NCBI GenBank assembly: GCA_025617375.2
Contig: JAMYGW020000010.1
Location: 992,001-1,056,000, forward strand
Direction: 5' to 3'
Source of the DNA: Acarospora socialis
Taxonomy: Eukaryota; Ascomycota; Lecanoromycetes; Acarosporales; Acarosporaceae
Length of the DNA stretch: 64,000 nucleotides
The notes under the pieces are model-generated. The model ran no database searches and was not told where the DNA came from. It was given only the letters and a program-made list of their open reading frames with translations. Both the position numbers and the translations under genes were made by a program. This document shows, in pieces, positions 49,001 through 59,983 of the stretch. Numbering within the stretch: position 1 is the stretch's first letter; each line of letters begins with the position of its first letter.

Positions 49001-49691
49001 CTTCGTGCAGCAACAGAGAAGCAACTGCTGAAAGCCAGGCTATTGAAGACAGAGACGCGGGTACGTCGCCAATTTTCAGTGGGGGGACAAAAGGCTCCAC
49101 GTAGCACTTCGGTCAATCATCAATTCTTTCGCAGGCCGAATGACGCCGACATTTAACCCAAACAGCGGTCCTCATCCCTGCAACACGCTGCTTGGCGCAA
49201 TCGACTAGCTTAGTTGAGAAGGTTTTCGGTTACCGATCGGAAGCTAACTAAGCTGAGGTAGTGCCGATTGCCGTTCCGTACCCGGTACCTCACGGTACCT
49301 GCCGGCTTGCTGTCAAGTGCGCAGATTCCCAGTCCATGCACTGGGTAAACCAACAATCCCTACATAAAACGGTGTCAGTCGTAGAATATCTGGTAAATGG
49401 TGGGTGACAGTTACCACCGATAAATCGACGTTGTAATACCAAGTTGCTGATATTGATTACCAACTCAGATGCAGTCTTTGCTCCTAGGACTTCGTTCCCT
49501 AGTATACCATGCTGACGCCGCATGTCGCCGGATTATCGCCCATCATAGAAACAGCCCAGCCCCAATAGGTGTTCTATCACAAGGACTCCTGTCGCCCACC
49601 CTCCCATGCTTACGTTGGGCCAAGACGCCCAATCGCCGAGGCCCCTCCCAAAGATACATCATCCGGCGTTGCAAGGAGGGGTGGTACCTGT
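49001..49691. other. Intergenic
   Basis: Promoter of the Sng1-like gene and 3' end of the RING/TRAF gene. A cluster of short gtacc/ggtacc words occurs at 49277-49300. No gene seen. Confidence 0.4.
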
Positions 49692-51224
49692 TCAGAGTTT
49701 CGTCTCCTGCCTCATCACGTCGCTCATTCTTCGGACCGGTAAGCCCGGCCCTCCTGCGGGGCCAGTAAACCCTCCTCTAGGGCTGCCGCTGGACCCTGCA
49801 ACCGGTGCACCGTTCGATGGTCTTGGTTGTGTTTGTAATCTTGCGCTGATAAGCCAGTGCAACTGCATGCGGATCGCGTTGACCGCTGCATTGGTGTGTG
49901 CCATATCCTCCTTCACCCGTAAGCTCTCATTCATGAGCATCATGCTTGTCTTTGCGTCGAGCTCGGACAAGGCGGCGGAGACACGATCCACCTCTTCTCG
50001 TAGTGATTCGTGCAATGATAACAGGTGATGGGTTGCTGAGTCAAACGGTGGGTTGTCGGGCACTGCCGACGCCGCCGTCGGTGTCGATAAGTTCAACAAG
50101 GAACTGGAAGAAGCCGTAAGGCTTGTATCGAGCAGTGTAGATCCAATGGCAGCGCTAGTGCCCAACGTAGCATGGATCGAAGACATGGCACTCTCGAGGA
50201 TCTCGGTCTTATGTTGATAGTATTTCAGTGCTGCATCATGTTCTTCAAGGCGCTCCTTTTGCGCCTGTAGGAATGGTGCTAACTTCGCGAGCGGGCAGGA
50301 CGTAAGGTGCTGGTCGAGGTCGGTCCGTTTGGTGAGATGTGTACATCCGTACGCACTTGCGGAACACGGGAGAAGAGCTTCGGCACACTCTTGAATGTGG
50401 TCCGTCAACTCGCACCGCATTCGTTTGGTGTTGCAGTGCGGACACAAGACTCTTCCTCTACACTGCTCCAGTTGGTGTCGCTTAAGGTCCTTTTCCATCA
50501 TCGCCTCCGCGCAATCGTGACAGTGAGTGGTAGTATGTAAGCATTCTCGATTGACATCTCTCCGCTGAATCTTGAGCAAACAGCCTTCCGATGGACAATC
50601 TACTTCCTCATATTCACAATACTTCTCCACGTGATGCTCAACAAAGCCCCTTGCAACGACGTCCTGACATCCTAAAGTTCGGTTTGGACATCTGACCTTC
50701 AATTCTTCGAGCATCCGTAAGACTAACCGTGGCATCGGAAGACTCGAGTCATCTTCCATAACTGCACGGCAGGAAGGGCAACTCTGTGCTTCTTTTGGCT
50801 GAGTTTCCAGTGCCGTGCGCAAACATTCCCGACAAAAGAGATGATCACACCTTAACCGGACAGGACTCACAAACGGAGAGTGACAGATTGCGCACATGAG
50901 ATTTTCGTCACATGAAATCACATAGTCCAACGTGTGAAAGTCCACCGGCGAAGCTACAGAGACCGGAAGTGTGATTGTTGGTCTGTGAGTATGTGGAGTA
51001 TCCGGTGGGGGGTACGTTCCGGGATCTCGAAGGGTTCGACGATGTAGGTCCAGGTCGAATAAGATAGGCATAGACGACTGATTGTTGATGATTCGTGGAT
51101 GTTCATGAATGAGGGACTGCTCTTCCGGTGGAATTCTTGAAGATGAGGACGTCGGTGACGACGGTCCACTCCTTGAGGCTTGCAATATTTGTGAGCTCCT
51201 CCTTCGATTGGCAGAAGTAGCCAT
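49692..51224 (-). CDS. RING finger and TRAF-type zinc-finger protein
   Basis: A single exon of 510 aa. The RING finger is near residues 110-155 (CAICHSPFVSPVRLRCDHLF, CRECLRTA, CPSCRAVM). Repeated TRAF-type zinc fingers follow (CPNRTLGCQDVVARGFVEHH, CEYEEVDCPSEGCLLKIQRR, CPHCNTKRMRCELTDHIQEC, CTHLTKRTDLDQHLTSCP). A coiled coil (KERLEEHDAALKYYQHKTEI) and a low-complexity C-terminus end the protein. The layout is that of fungal TRAF-like E3 ubiquitin ligases. No MATH/TRAF-C domain is seen. The start at 51224 is the first real ATG of the frame. Divergent from syn8 (342 bp apart). Confidence 0.85.
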   Translation of the reverse strand: MATSANRRRSSQILQASRSGPSSPTSSSSRIPPEEQSLIHEHPRIINNQSSMPILFDLDLHRRTLRDPGTYPPPDTPHTHRPTITLPVSVASPVDFHTLDYVISCDENLMCAICHSPFVSPVRLRCDHLFCRECLRTALETQPKEAQSCPSCRAVMEDDSSLPMPRLVLRMLEELKVRCPNRTLGCQDVVARGFVEHHVEKYCEYEEVDCPSEGCLLKIQRRDVNRECLHTTTHCHDCAEAMMEKDLKRHQLEQCRGRVLCPHCNTKRMRCELTDHIQECAEALLPCSASAYGCTHLTKRTDLDQHLTSCPLAKLAPFLQAQKERLEEHDAALKYYQHKTEILESAMSSIHATLGTSAAIGSTLLDTSLTASSSSLLNLSTPTAASAVPDNPPFDSATHHLLSLHESLREEVDRVSAALSELDAKTSMMLMNESLRVKEDMAHTNAAVNAIRMQLHWLISARLQTQPRPSNGAPVAGSSGSPRGGFTGPAGGPGLPVRRMSDVMRQETKL

Positions 51225-51566
51225 ACTTATGGTAACCGCCACCTATCCGCACGATGAGGAAAAGGTGAACAAGTCTTTAGTCGTGGTCCTGATAGTGGAG
51301 GTTTCTAAAGATCCCTATCGATACGGAACCGAGGGGCTTCCCGTTGGCCGTTGTAGTGTAAAATCACGTGCTTGAGCATGGAGTACGGTCGCCTTTGCGG
51401 ACCCATGATATTGTTGCCGTGTTTCAGTGATGAAATATGTCTACTCAATATCTACTTCCATATCCAGTTTCCTTCATGTAGTAGATCCGATTGGCTCTAG
51501 GGTCGTCTTCAGGCACGTCCAGGAAGTCAGGTTATCACCGTCAAGATCTTGCTGTTCACCTCCACT
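51225..51566. promoter_or_regulatory. Divergent promoter region, RING/TRAF gene and syn8
   Basis: 342 bp between two divergent starts. No particular site was recognised. Confidence 0.4.
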
Positions 51567-52462
51567 ATGGCTCAACCTTCGCAGCTATTCCTCCTCGCCG
51601 ACCATATCAAACTCTCCCTGTTGGAAAGACAACGGGCCATCTCACTGAATCTTGAACCGAACGCGCAAGATGGCCAAATCTCGAGGTCTCTGGACTCGCT
51701 ACGGGAAGGCATCGAAGCAGCAGAGAAAGAGCATGGCAGGTTAGAGGAGAACGGCGACTCGTAAGCGCACTCGGTCATTTAGGGAAACAACCCCGCTGAA
51801 AGAACGGCTTCTCTAGATCTTCGGCCGCGCTGCATGACCAGACCACCCGTCTGCGGAAGCAGTACGATGACCTTACCTCGCAATTCCAGGGCTTCCCTAC
51901 CTCATCACCCTCGGAGCTATCTCAACCCAACGATCCCGCACTCGCCGCCGACTTCTCACGTGCGGTAGATACTCGACCACGCATACCATCTTCCTCGTCG
52001 TTCCTTAAACGGTCATCAGCGGGTCCCCCCAACTCCTCCAAATCCGTTCGCTTCTCAGACAAACCAGCCGATCGGAACTCAACAGACGAGGATGCCAACC
52101 GAGCAGCTCTCTTTCCCTACCGTGATGATCCAGAAGCACCGCCAGACCAAAGTAACCTCGACAACCAGCAGATACATGCATACCACGCTCAAGTACTCCG
52201 AGAGCAAGACGAACAGTTGGATCGGTTAGGGGATAGCATCGGACGACAGAGAGAACTCAGCATCCAGATAGGGGATGAGCTGGATGAACATGTACAGATG
52301 TTGGATGAGGTGGAGCATCACGTCGACAGGCACCAAACCCGGCTGGATGGGGCGAGGAAGCGATTGGGGACCGTTGCGAGGAAGGCGAGGGATAACAAGC
52401 AACTTACGATCATTGTGACCTTGATTATCATCTTAGTCCTCTTGATCATCATCTTAAAATGA
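51567..52462 (+). CDS. syn8: Endosomal Qc-SNARE Syn8
   Basis: Two exons, 51567-51760 and 51817-52462, give 279 aa. The N-terminal helices start MAQPSQLFLLADHIKLSLLE. A Ser/Pro-rich linker follows, then the SNARE heptad segment from about residue 200 (LREQDEQLDRLGDSIGRQRE, DELDEHVQMLDEVEHHVDRH), and a C-terminal tail anchor (TIIVTLIIILVLLIIILK) that ends the protein. This is the layout of Syn8/syntaxin-8-like Qc SNAREs of endosome-to-vacuole fusion. The stop lies right after the anchor, as expected. Confidence 0.88.
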
Positions 52463-52802
52463 TGACCTTCTTAGCTGCCCGAGTTTGGTTGGCGGCTTAC
52501 TTGGACGTTATTGCATCCTGATCAGGGCTGTAGGAGTACAGGATGGCGTTGGGCATCCTGGTTGGTTAGGTAGCGTGGATGTTGTGGTGTCTGCAACGCT
52601 CTCCGCATGCTGTGTCACGAATATCGGCCGGTCATATAGAATTGTCTGCCATTGCAAAAACCTTGATCCTAATATAGCATCCTTGATCTGTACATATCTG
52701 ACAATACAAATCGTCGATCTACTAGATCCCGCTACCTCAAGGGAAGAACAGCCTGCCTCCTACCTCCCAGGGTCCACAACACCCCCCATGTCTGAACTAC
52801 AA
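52463..52802. other. Convergent intergenic
   Basis: 340 bp between the syn8 stop and the stop of the small mitochondrial gene. Nothing recognised beyond 3' ends. Confidence 0.45.
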
Positions 52803-53327
52803 TCACTTCTCATTATGCTGTTGCTTGGCCATCTCCTCCGTCTCTTTCTGCATATTCTTAATGTTTTCCTCGGAGGCTTCCATATCGCCCCGATCAGCTT
52901 TGACCTTATCCACACCACAACCGTCAGCACCCGCTCTTCCCTCCACCACCACAACCACAATGGCCAAAACGTACCGTAGCCTCGCTGTTGCTCGCCAGCT
53001 CCGACTTCCAGTGTCCTTTACCCTCCTTCTGCTTCTGCAATTGATCGTCCTTATGGTGGTCAATCTCCCTCTCTCTATCCTCCCGACCTACGATCGACCC
53101 GAAGATGACCCCATATCAGCTTATCTCAATATCTTTGGTTTACCTGTGCTGCGGACAGAGGGGCCCCAAGGAAAGGTGCAGCTACCATGCTTACCGAGAT
53201 CCGACTCGCTCAATGCGGCTCGTACGCTCGTCGTGTGCAGAAAGGAACGACGGTCGGCGATGACGAGGATGCGCGAGGCACGGAGGGCCGGAGCCGGGCG
53301 GACGGCGAGTCTGGTGAGGAATGACAT
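52803..53327 (-). CDS. Small mitochondrial-type protein, conserved in fungi
   Basis: Three exons, 53327-53195, 53072-52975 and 52904-52803, give 110 aa. The N-terminus (MSFLTRLAVRPAPALRASRI, then RRSFLHTTSVRAAL) is Arg/Ser/Ala-rich with no acids, as in a mitochondrial presequence, and the HTTS..A stretch looks like a processing site. The mature part is charged and helical: DDQLQKQKEGKGHWKSELAS, NSEATVKADRG, ending in a Lys/Glu/Gln coil. The GKGHWKxELASNSE block is one I recall from unnamed fungal proteins. No function is known to me. The open plus-strand frame over the same DNA (to 53358) is a shadow. Exon 2 is inferred from splice sites. Confidence 0.68.
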
Positions 53328-53754
53328 GATGGGTCGAATGGAGGCGTATAGCTGGTGAAGACGGGAAGTTTTGTAGTCAGTGATTGTGTGGATTGTAGAG
53401 TACTGGTGGGTAGGTCGGCCGTACTAAGATTGTAGTCAATGGAGGTCCTCGGCTGCGGACAAACGCATTTTGCGTTGGATGGGCTACGTCACCGTTCATC
53501 GGACGAGCTAGTACATATCACAACGCTTAAACAAACAGCAACGCGTCCTTTTCAAGCTTGGAAATACAGCCGTAGGAGCCTAGTTTCCGTACTATATATG
53601 CGTTTGGTGGTGTTAGAGCTTTCTAGCAGAGGCCTTATCCGGACGTAGTCACGTCGAATCTACGAGTAACACTGGAAGACTCATACTATTGACCAATTAC
53701 TGACCATAGGTAACCCTAATCGTCGCCTCCCCCTTTCCCACGCCAACCAACAAG
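53328..53754. promoter_or_regulatory. Divergent intergenic, small mitochondrial gene and F-box-like gene
   Basis: 427 bp between two divergent starts, presumably both promoters. No distinct motif could be assigned. Confidence 0.4.
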
Positions 53755-54435
53755 ATGGAGCCAACAAGCATCCCATCCCCTCTTCTGCGACTCCCCCTCG
53801 AGATCCGCTGCCAAATCTACACTCACCTCCTCAAAACGCGTCCTTCCCCAACCGCCTTCCAACTGATCTTCCCGCGTCCCATCCTCCTCACCAACCGCCA
53901 GATCCACCACGAGGCGTCCGAAGTCCTCTACAAGCACAACACCTTCGGCATCGAAATCGAACCCATATCCCCTCCGCTCCAGAAGTCCCTCATCCACCTC
54001 TCCGGCACCGCTTACTTCCACCTGGTGCGCCACTACACCCTCAACATCACCATCACCAACGACCCGCACTGGTCCGAAAACTCGACGTCCGGAAGCGAGG
54101 ATTCCTCGTCGGAGCGCAAGCGCCTCCAGCAGTGTCTGCACAACCACTGCCAGCTGCTGGCGACCGTTCCTCGACTACGCCGATTGGACCTGCACGTGAC
54201 GGGAGGGTTATTTAACCAGGATTTGGAGGCTCATCTGACGGCGCTGGAGCCGCTGGAGCTGCTGGCGGACCATGTGGAGAGGGTGGGGATTGTGTGGACG
54301 CGGACGGGGTCTGGGTTCCGATTCGGGTTCCTGAGGTATCGTCCGCGGGAGGAAGAGCGAGTGATGGTGGAGGAGAAGCAGGCGCTGCTTGAGACGTGGC
54401 GGGTGGAGATGAAGGCGCTGTTGGAGGGTCGTTGA
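53755..54435 (+). CDS. F-box-like (2EXR-type) protein
   Basis: A single exon of 226 aa. The N-terminus SPLLRLPLEIRCQIYTHLLK and the ILLTNRQIHHEASEVLYKHN segment are the standard F-box-like/2EXR pattern seen in very many fungal hypothetical proteins. The central part carries VRHYTLNITI, and a basic, Glu-rich helix ends the protein. Such proteins are often adaptor candidates of SCF ligases, but no partner can be named. The start at 53755 gives a normal N-terminus. Confidence 0.78.
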   Translation: MEPTSIPSPLLRLPLEIRCQIYTHLLKTRPSPTAFQLIFPRPILLTNRQIHHEASEVLYKHNTFGIEIEPISPPLQKSLIHLSGTAYFHLVRHYTLNITITNDPHWSENSTSGSEDSSSERKRLQQCLHNHCQLLATVPRLRRLDLHVTGGLFNQDLEAHLTALEPLELLADHVERVGIVWTRTGSGFRFGFLRYRPREEERVMVEEKQALLETWRVEMKALLEGR

Positions 54436-55609
54436 CTTGATTTCTGCATGCTGGAGGGCGAGACACGACACTGCAAAGGCCATCGACTGCTGCGAGCTCG
54501 AGAGACTACGTCTGGTTGGGATCAACTCATGAGTAACGCCTATGCATTTCATCCTGGACAGAGGGGTCGTAGGGACGTGTCTGATTTGACCATCAGTCGC
54601 TGCACGCGAACCGTCATGCACTCAGTATATTCTCATACTCAATCCCAGAGTTCTGAAGAGAAACGCACAAGTGTGCAACGGCCACCAGCTGCCGCGAGCT
54701 CTGGATCTAAATCGAGATCGTTCTCATGAGCACCGTCCGATGGGTCCAATGCCAGATGAGAAGTCACGGGTGTGCATCATCCATAGCCATCAGCCACTGC
54801 CGTGACCCTCCACACACGCAACAACGTCCTCCCAACCTTTACCCCTAGTCCAACATCCTCAGGAAACAAAACCCCTCGATACATCCCCCGTCCACCGCCC
54901 CGATCCCACCGCAATCCATACTCATTCCACATACTCAGCCGCCGATACGCCGACATGGTAAGCAGGCTCTGCATCCTTCGGTTTCGAGTTGCTCGAACTC
55001 CGCCCATCCATCGCTACGAGCTCGCCCATCTCCCTCCCCGGGACCTTTTCCCCCCGCCCGTCCATATGAGCAGGTCGGTGCATTTACCTTCTCTGTACCA
55101 GGGTCAGGACACAGCGGATAGAAATGCATTAGCTCAACTGACTAAAATAATCCTTGATTTCTGGGTTTCTCATCCAAATTATGTCATGCCATCCTGTTTA
55201 CACATGCATTCTCTCTGAAAGGTGAGAGAGCAACAACCCCTCACATCGAAGCATATAGATACTCGGGTCATGCAGCTCTCGATCCCCGACGGGCCCCAGA
55301 ACATTAGAGACCGGTTTAACTCGTGCCAGCTTCAATGGGCAGGCACATCTATGAGCGCTCTCAACTGTTACCCCTTCCCTCACGGCTGAAACTTGCGCTG
55401 AGATACGTTATTCCCCGGAAGTCCGATGCATCAGAACCGCAACCTTGCCGCAAGCCTCAGGTCATGACAGCCTATTCAGGCGGTGTACAGAGGCTCGATT
55501 CGGAGTTTGTACTATGGTCTCGTTGTGAATATTGACCATGGAGACAACGCCCCTGGAGATGATGGCAGAGTGGACAGGGTGAAGCGCGCGCTAGAGAGAG
55601 CGGATTGGA
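54436..55609. other. Gene-poor intergenic
   Basis: Several short open frames with no family features. A loose word (gccatc-x-actgc near 54478, 54681 and 54785) recurs, but too weakly to call a repeat. Start of the gene-poor right flank. Confidence 0.4.
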
Positions 55610-55851
55610 AGCTGTTTTTTAGTTTCCGGGCGGTCCATAAGCGAGGACCATGGTGTTGACATTATAGCGATCTCAATTTGCATCGCGAAGGTACCATATA
55701 GTTGCAATCATTAAACATAGATATGTTTGCTAATCAGTTAACCTCTATACTGCACTTTTTTCTGTTTGAATTTGTGGTCCATTTTGGTGATGATATAGCG
55801 TTGTGTCTGTGCTGTGCCGCTTATAGACCGCCCGGAAACTAAAAAACAGCT
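55610..55851. mobile_element. MITE-like element with 33-bp terminal inverted repeats
   Basis: The arm at 55610-55642 (agctgttttttagtttccgg...) and the inverted arm at 55819-55851 match at 32 of 33 bases. The 176-bp interior is AT-rich and non-coding. No clear target duplication was found at the edges, so the superfamily is open. A non-autonomous DNA transposon is the simplest reading. Confidence 0.7.
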
Positions 55852-56308
55852 CCATAGTACAGTGGGGAGAATATTCCAGTCCTCTCTTGGAGATGACAAT
55901 AGAGTGTGCTTTTGAGCGGGGCTAAGCGCGGAGTCAGCGATGGTGAAAGCCACCCCAAGCGGTCATCATGCGCGAGCTACCGTACAGACTCCCTATGCCT
56001 GCTACAAGTTCCAGCCTCGTGACTTTCATCCAGCCCAACTTTCCAACTGCTCTCCATCCAGTAGCGAATCCGAACAGTCCCTTTGCCACCTGCGTTAAAA
56101 GTGATCTATGTAGCTTCTCACGAGAAACATTCCTAAAGGGGAGCTTGCAGTACGCTCCAAGCAAAGGGAGGAAACGATGCGTAACCCCACTGATTTTCTG
56201 ACCCATAAACCGATATGTGCTTTCCGTATCTTCCTACTGAAGCGACACCACTAGGTGCCGTATACGCCACGGATCCTAAGTCTAGAACCTCATACTGCAC
56301 TGGGTGCC
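55852..56308. other. Intergenic
   Basis: Open frames on both strands at 55934-56206 have no recognisable similarity. Leads into the 3' end of the aspartokinase relic. Confidence 0.4.
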
Positions 56309-58045
56309 TTCAATTAGACATGAACAAATCTTTCGTGAAGGAAGTTCAGGCCCTATCGCCCTGACTTTCATCAATCACACAAGAAATGTTGATCTCGGTA
56401 GCCCCTAAGCCTTCATTGATAGAGGTCTTTCATCAACCATCCGATTACACTCACCCTGGGAGACCATCTCGACGTTGATACCATTTTCTCCCAGCCTGCC
56501 CAAGAATCTTCCAGCAATGCCGACCAGGTTCTTCAGGTGCTATCCCGACAAGCTTACAATGGCTGTGTTGCCCACCAGATCCACCATCCCAAACTCCCTC
56601 AGCTCTTGGACGGGCCCCATAAGATCTGCGTTCTGGGCAATCCATTCACAGTTGTCAATAGTCTCACCTCCGTCATTCTGCGTTGCCCACTCGGAATGCA
56701 GCGCGATTGACACGTGTACCTCGCTTGAGGAGATGAGATCCACGGACAAGCGCCACTTATCCGGGTGTGGAAAAGATGTTCACCAGAAATCCGTGAGCGC
56801 AAGTGCACCGATTCGACTGCACGCTCAGGACAGCTATCCCATACTTTTCGTTAATGCTGTTGGGACTTTCGGCGATTCGTGCTCCGCAGTGACATGGCTC
56901 ACTCTACACTTATTGCAAAGCCTAGGCCTGTGCAGAAGCGATCTGGATTTGCGCTTCTCACTAATGCCGGGCAAGATGGTAGTGCTGTGATTGCACATGT
57001 TGATGACATTTCTGATATGGAGTGGGATGTGTGCACATGTGGCCTGCGCAGTGGAGAGGGGATGAAGGGCTTCAGAGCCGAAGGAGGTCAGTTCTGCAGC
57101 TTCGGAAGGCGTGACTGAAGGGAGGAGTTGAGCACCCTCTACTTGCTGTGGGTTGGTTGTTAAGATACCGTCGACATCTTTCCAGACTTGGAGTTCATTG
57201 GCCCCGATGCCAACCGAGTGGCACCACGACCCACAGTATTGAGTAGACTTCTAGGGACATTGCCGAAAAATTGGTGATGACTGGTATAGTGGTGGAAGTT
57301 GGAGTTGCTCTGAGGAGATTGATAATGTTAATGTAGTGAGCATTGATCCCACCCTCCTTTAGTAGTCCGGTCATGAAGAGACAACTCAACTTCTCCCCGG
57401 TACTAGTGATTCGGTCAAGGATACGTGGGCTGATCTCCTCCGGGTGCTGAGATGCCTTTAGTAGCTTGATGGTGGAGAAGCACTTGGCCTGAATGTCTTG
57501 TATGATCTGGTCCAAGACGCGAACAATCTGATGGTTTCTTGTGCAGCATGTGTGCGCTCCCTTTGGATAGTGTCCATGATGGCAAGATGACCTCCTTACC
57601 CCTTGACCTTCACTGCTTCTCGTGTGGCACGCAATAATCTGCAGAAATGACTCAAACGCCTCTCAAGACATGATCGATGGCGGAGATTGCACTTCTCTTG
57701 ACCTGACCTACAGTGTTGCGGTCCCTTCTTGTTTGAGACTGCTACTTCTTGCCGAGCATACCAATGCGAGACGATTCGTCATTAGGCCTGTTCTGAGAGC
57801 TATCAGATATTCGAAATGTGTCCATGCCAGGTTGACTTTGCCTAAACCTACCCAATAACTTCCTTCACAATGCTCGTCGCATACTTTCCGATACCGGTGC
57901 CCCCAAACTTTTGAACCACCCATTCCCTACAAGAAAAAGCGTTGTCCTCTTGCAAGTGCAATGTTGTTGAGCACTTCTCCTAAGTATGGGTTGACCTCCT
58001 GTATAGCCGTTGGTAGTGATACCATAAGATGATTGAGCGTCCACC
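56309..58045 (-). pseudogene. Decayed aspartokinase (Hom3-type) copy
   Basis: The minus strand holds almost the whole order of a fungal aspartate kinase. It reads WVVQKFGGTGIGKYATSIV (about 57860-57920), LALVCSARSS, and an IIQDIQAKCF...HPEEISPRILDRITSTGEKL segment (57380-57515). Next come SLLNTVGRGATRL, VDGILTTNPQQVEGAQLLPS and AAELTSFGSEALHPL. The ACT-domain parts are VDLISSSEVHVSIALHSE, GMVDLVGNTAIVSL, GENGINVEMVSQG and TEINISCVIDES. The pieces lie in several frames with stops. A GT...TAG intron (about 56411-56458) between SQG and GATEIN is still present, so this is a genomic duplicate, not a retrocopy. Aspartokinase starts threonine/methionine synthesis. A working copy should exist elsewhere. 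Confidence 0.88.
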
Positions 58046-58718
58046 GTCATGATAGTCATGGGATGCTAGCACACGAAAGGATTCGAAAATCCAAAGTTAT
58101 CTGGAGAGTTTGGGTTGTGCGCAGTATCTGATAACTTAGATTTGTTTGTAACCAGAGCAGAACCCGTTCCCATTCCCGGTCTTATTCTCGACCTCGGTCC
58201 CGGCACCGGCACGCCGGTCACTGTCAGAGTTCCGGCCCCATAATTGCGGGGCGGGCCGTCTCTCCTCTCCCAGGGCCCGTCACGATCAGGACGACTTTCT
58301 TTCTCGAAATACTGCACAACACGTGAGAGGATATACCTTACACCTCTAACGGAACGGTTTTCTCTTTTGGTACACTTACCTCTGGGTGATGACTAAGGTA
58401 AGTGAGTGTAAGGTAAGCGTACCATATCCACCTATGTGTACTGTAAGGATCGCCATACTTCCCACTGGTAACGCTGTCCGGGTACGCTGGACCGATAGGT
58501 CCATCGGCACACCTCCTGACCAACCTAGCAATGCTGTGCTAAGGTATGCTATGCCCTCCCGCTCAATCATTTGTCGCTACGTCTTCGCTACGGCAGGGAA
58601 ACAGCACGCTATTCCCGCGCACTTAGCCTCGAGGCAACAAACATCCGGGAATGCCTCGGTAGATGCTGTTCTGTTTTCGTGACTATGGTATGATGAGAGA
58701 GGGCTCCGTGGGGTATTT
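58046..58718. other. Intergenic
   Basis: 673 bp. A plus-strand stretch (VPIPGLILDLGPGTGTP near 58160-58215) resembles methyltransferase motif I but is isolated. No gene called. Confidence 0.4.
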
Positions 58719-59579
58719 TCAATCCGCCTTCTTGTTCTCCTCGGCCAATGACTGCATTCTCCCCGTATATAAGCCCAAGATCTGTTTGGCTGGCCAACCA
58801 AAAGCATCTTCACGAACTCGCCCCATCGGCTCCGAAGTCAGATAATCTGCCAAGACAATGTACACATAGGCCCCGATGGCGGTAAGGACGTGCCACCAGG
58901 CATGCAGCTCAAGAATGAAGGCCCACGGCATACCCAGTGCGCGTTTCGTTTGGGTCAGGAAACCGCAAGCAAAACGGTCTATGAGCCAGAGCACAAATCC
59001 AGACACAAAACTAATGCCGCCGAACAGGGCGGCCCGTCGAAGCTTTCTGCGCACTCGTGAGTCGGGCACTCGCTCGGACAGTAGGCGCCATATCTTCCCG
59101 CGAATGAAATGCACCATAACACCAAACGTAAGCGAGTGCAGAAGAGGATTGTTGGTGTTCAGATGAACCGTGTAGACGGTAAGGAGCGCGACGGCGACAG
59201 CAGCGGTGATGCGACCAGCGACCTTCAAGTCCCGGACCTGGAAGGTAAGGAGGCGTAGCAGGACGAACGCTGTTGGGAAGATCATCGAGAGATCATCGGC
59301 CAGCTGAGGGATCTCACGTAAAGTCACGTGGTATGCGGCCGAGCAGACTCCGACCCCTGCCAGCCCGATGAGCGGGAGAGCGGACGCCCAGGTGAGGCGG
59401 TGGAGGTTGAAGAGGCCATGAAGGGCGTAGATGACATAGAATATGTTGGTGAGGCTGTTTGCGAATTCGGCGATGAAGGATGTGAGGATGTAGTCTTCTT
59501 CACAGAAATTGATATGTGCAGTCGGCGGGCCCCAGAAAGGAGGCTGTGGATGAGGTGGGTAGGGAATCGATGGGATCAT
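58719..59579 (-). CDS. Alkaline ceramidase (Ypc1/Ydc1 family)
   Basis: A single exon of 286 aa. It has the family layout: WGPPTAHINFCEEDYILTSF and FANSLTNIFYV at the start, then a CSAAYHVTLREIPQLADDLS block. The His-rich C-terminal segment ELHAWWHVLTAIGAYVYIV follows, with metal-binding His candidates. About seven membrane helices are visible. Alkaline ceramidases hydrolyse (dihydro/phyto)ceramide to a sphingoid base and fatty acid in the ER/Golgi. This is the only sound gene in the last 9.5 kb. The start gives a Pro-rich cytosolic leader of about 14 residues. Confidence 0.88.
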   Translation of the reverse strand: MIPSIPYPPHPQPPFWGPPTAHINFCEEDYILTSFIAEFANSLTNIFYVIYALHGLFNLHRLTWASALPLIGLAGVGVCSAAYHVTLREIPQLADDLSMIFPTAFVLLRLLTFQVRDLKVAGRITAAVAVALLTVYTVHLNTNNPLLHSLTFGVMVHFIRGKIWRLLSERVPDSRVRRKLRRAALFGGISFVSGFVLWLIDRFACGFLTQTKRALGMPWAFILELHAWWHVLTAIGAYVYIVLADYLTSEPMGRVREDAFGWPAKQILGLYTGRMQSLAEENKKAD

Positions 59580-59983
59580 GGTGGATGAGGATCGATGCCT
59601 GATCCAGCTATGTTCGAGCTAAGCTGCCCTGTGCTAACGGAGGCATTACGAAGAATCAGTTCTCAAGGAAGGATGAAGAGAAGATGGAGTACATCACTTG
59701 AACAATTTACCTACAGGCATAGGTAAGGTTTACCGCCCAGAAGCCTGTCACTTTGTCGCTAAAGTCAAGATGGCTTTGAAATGAGTAACAGTTGTTGTCA
59801 ATCTTTTCCTTACTTGAGCACAATACTATGGGAGCTGTAGCTTCTGAGCCAGCCACAGTGCCGGAAAAAACTCTGTGTTGTTCACATTGTAGACAAAAAA
59901 GACCATCATTGTTGTAAATCAATAAATTCTGTCATCCTCATATTCACTCATTCAGGCCCATTAAGCGAGATTCTTTTTTTGAT
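59580..59983. other. Intergenic, ceramidase promoter side
   Basis: AT-rich. A minus-strand frame at 59707-59922 has no family features. Ends at the target duplication of the next element. Confidence 0.4.

Noticed and set aside
58160-58215. ILDLGPGTG-like methyltransferase motif on the plus strand
   Set aside because: Isolated motif without following methyltransferase motifs. Likely chance in a Gly/Pro-rich GC-rich patch.
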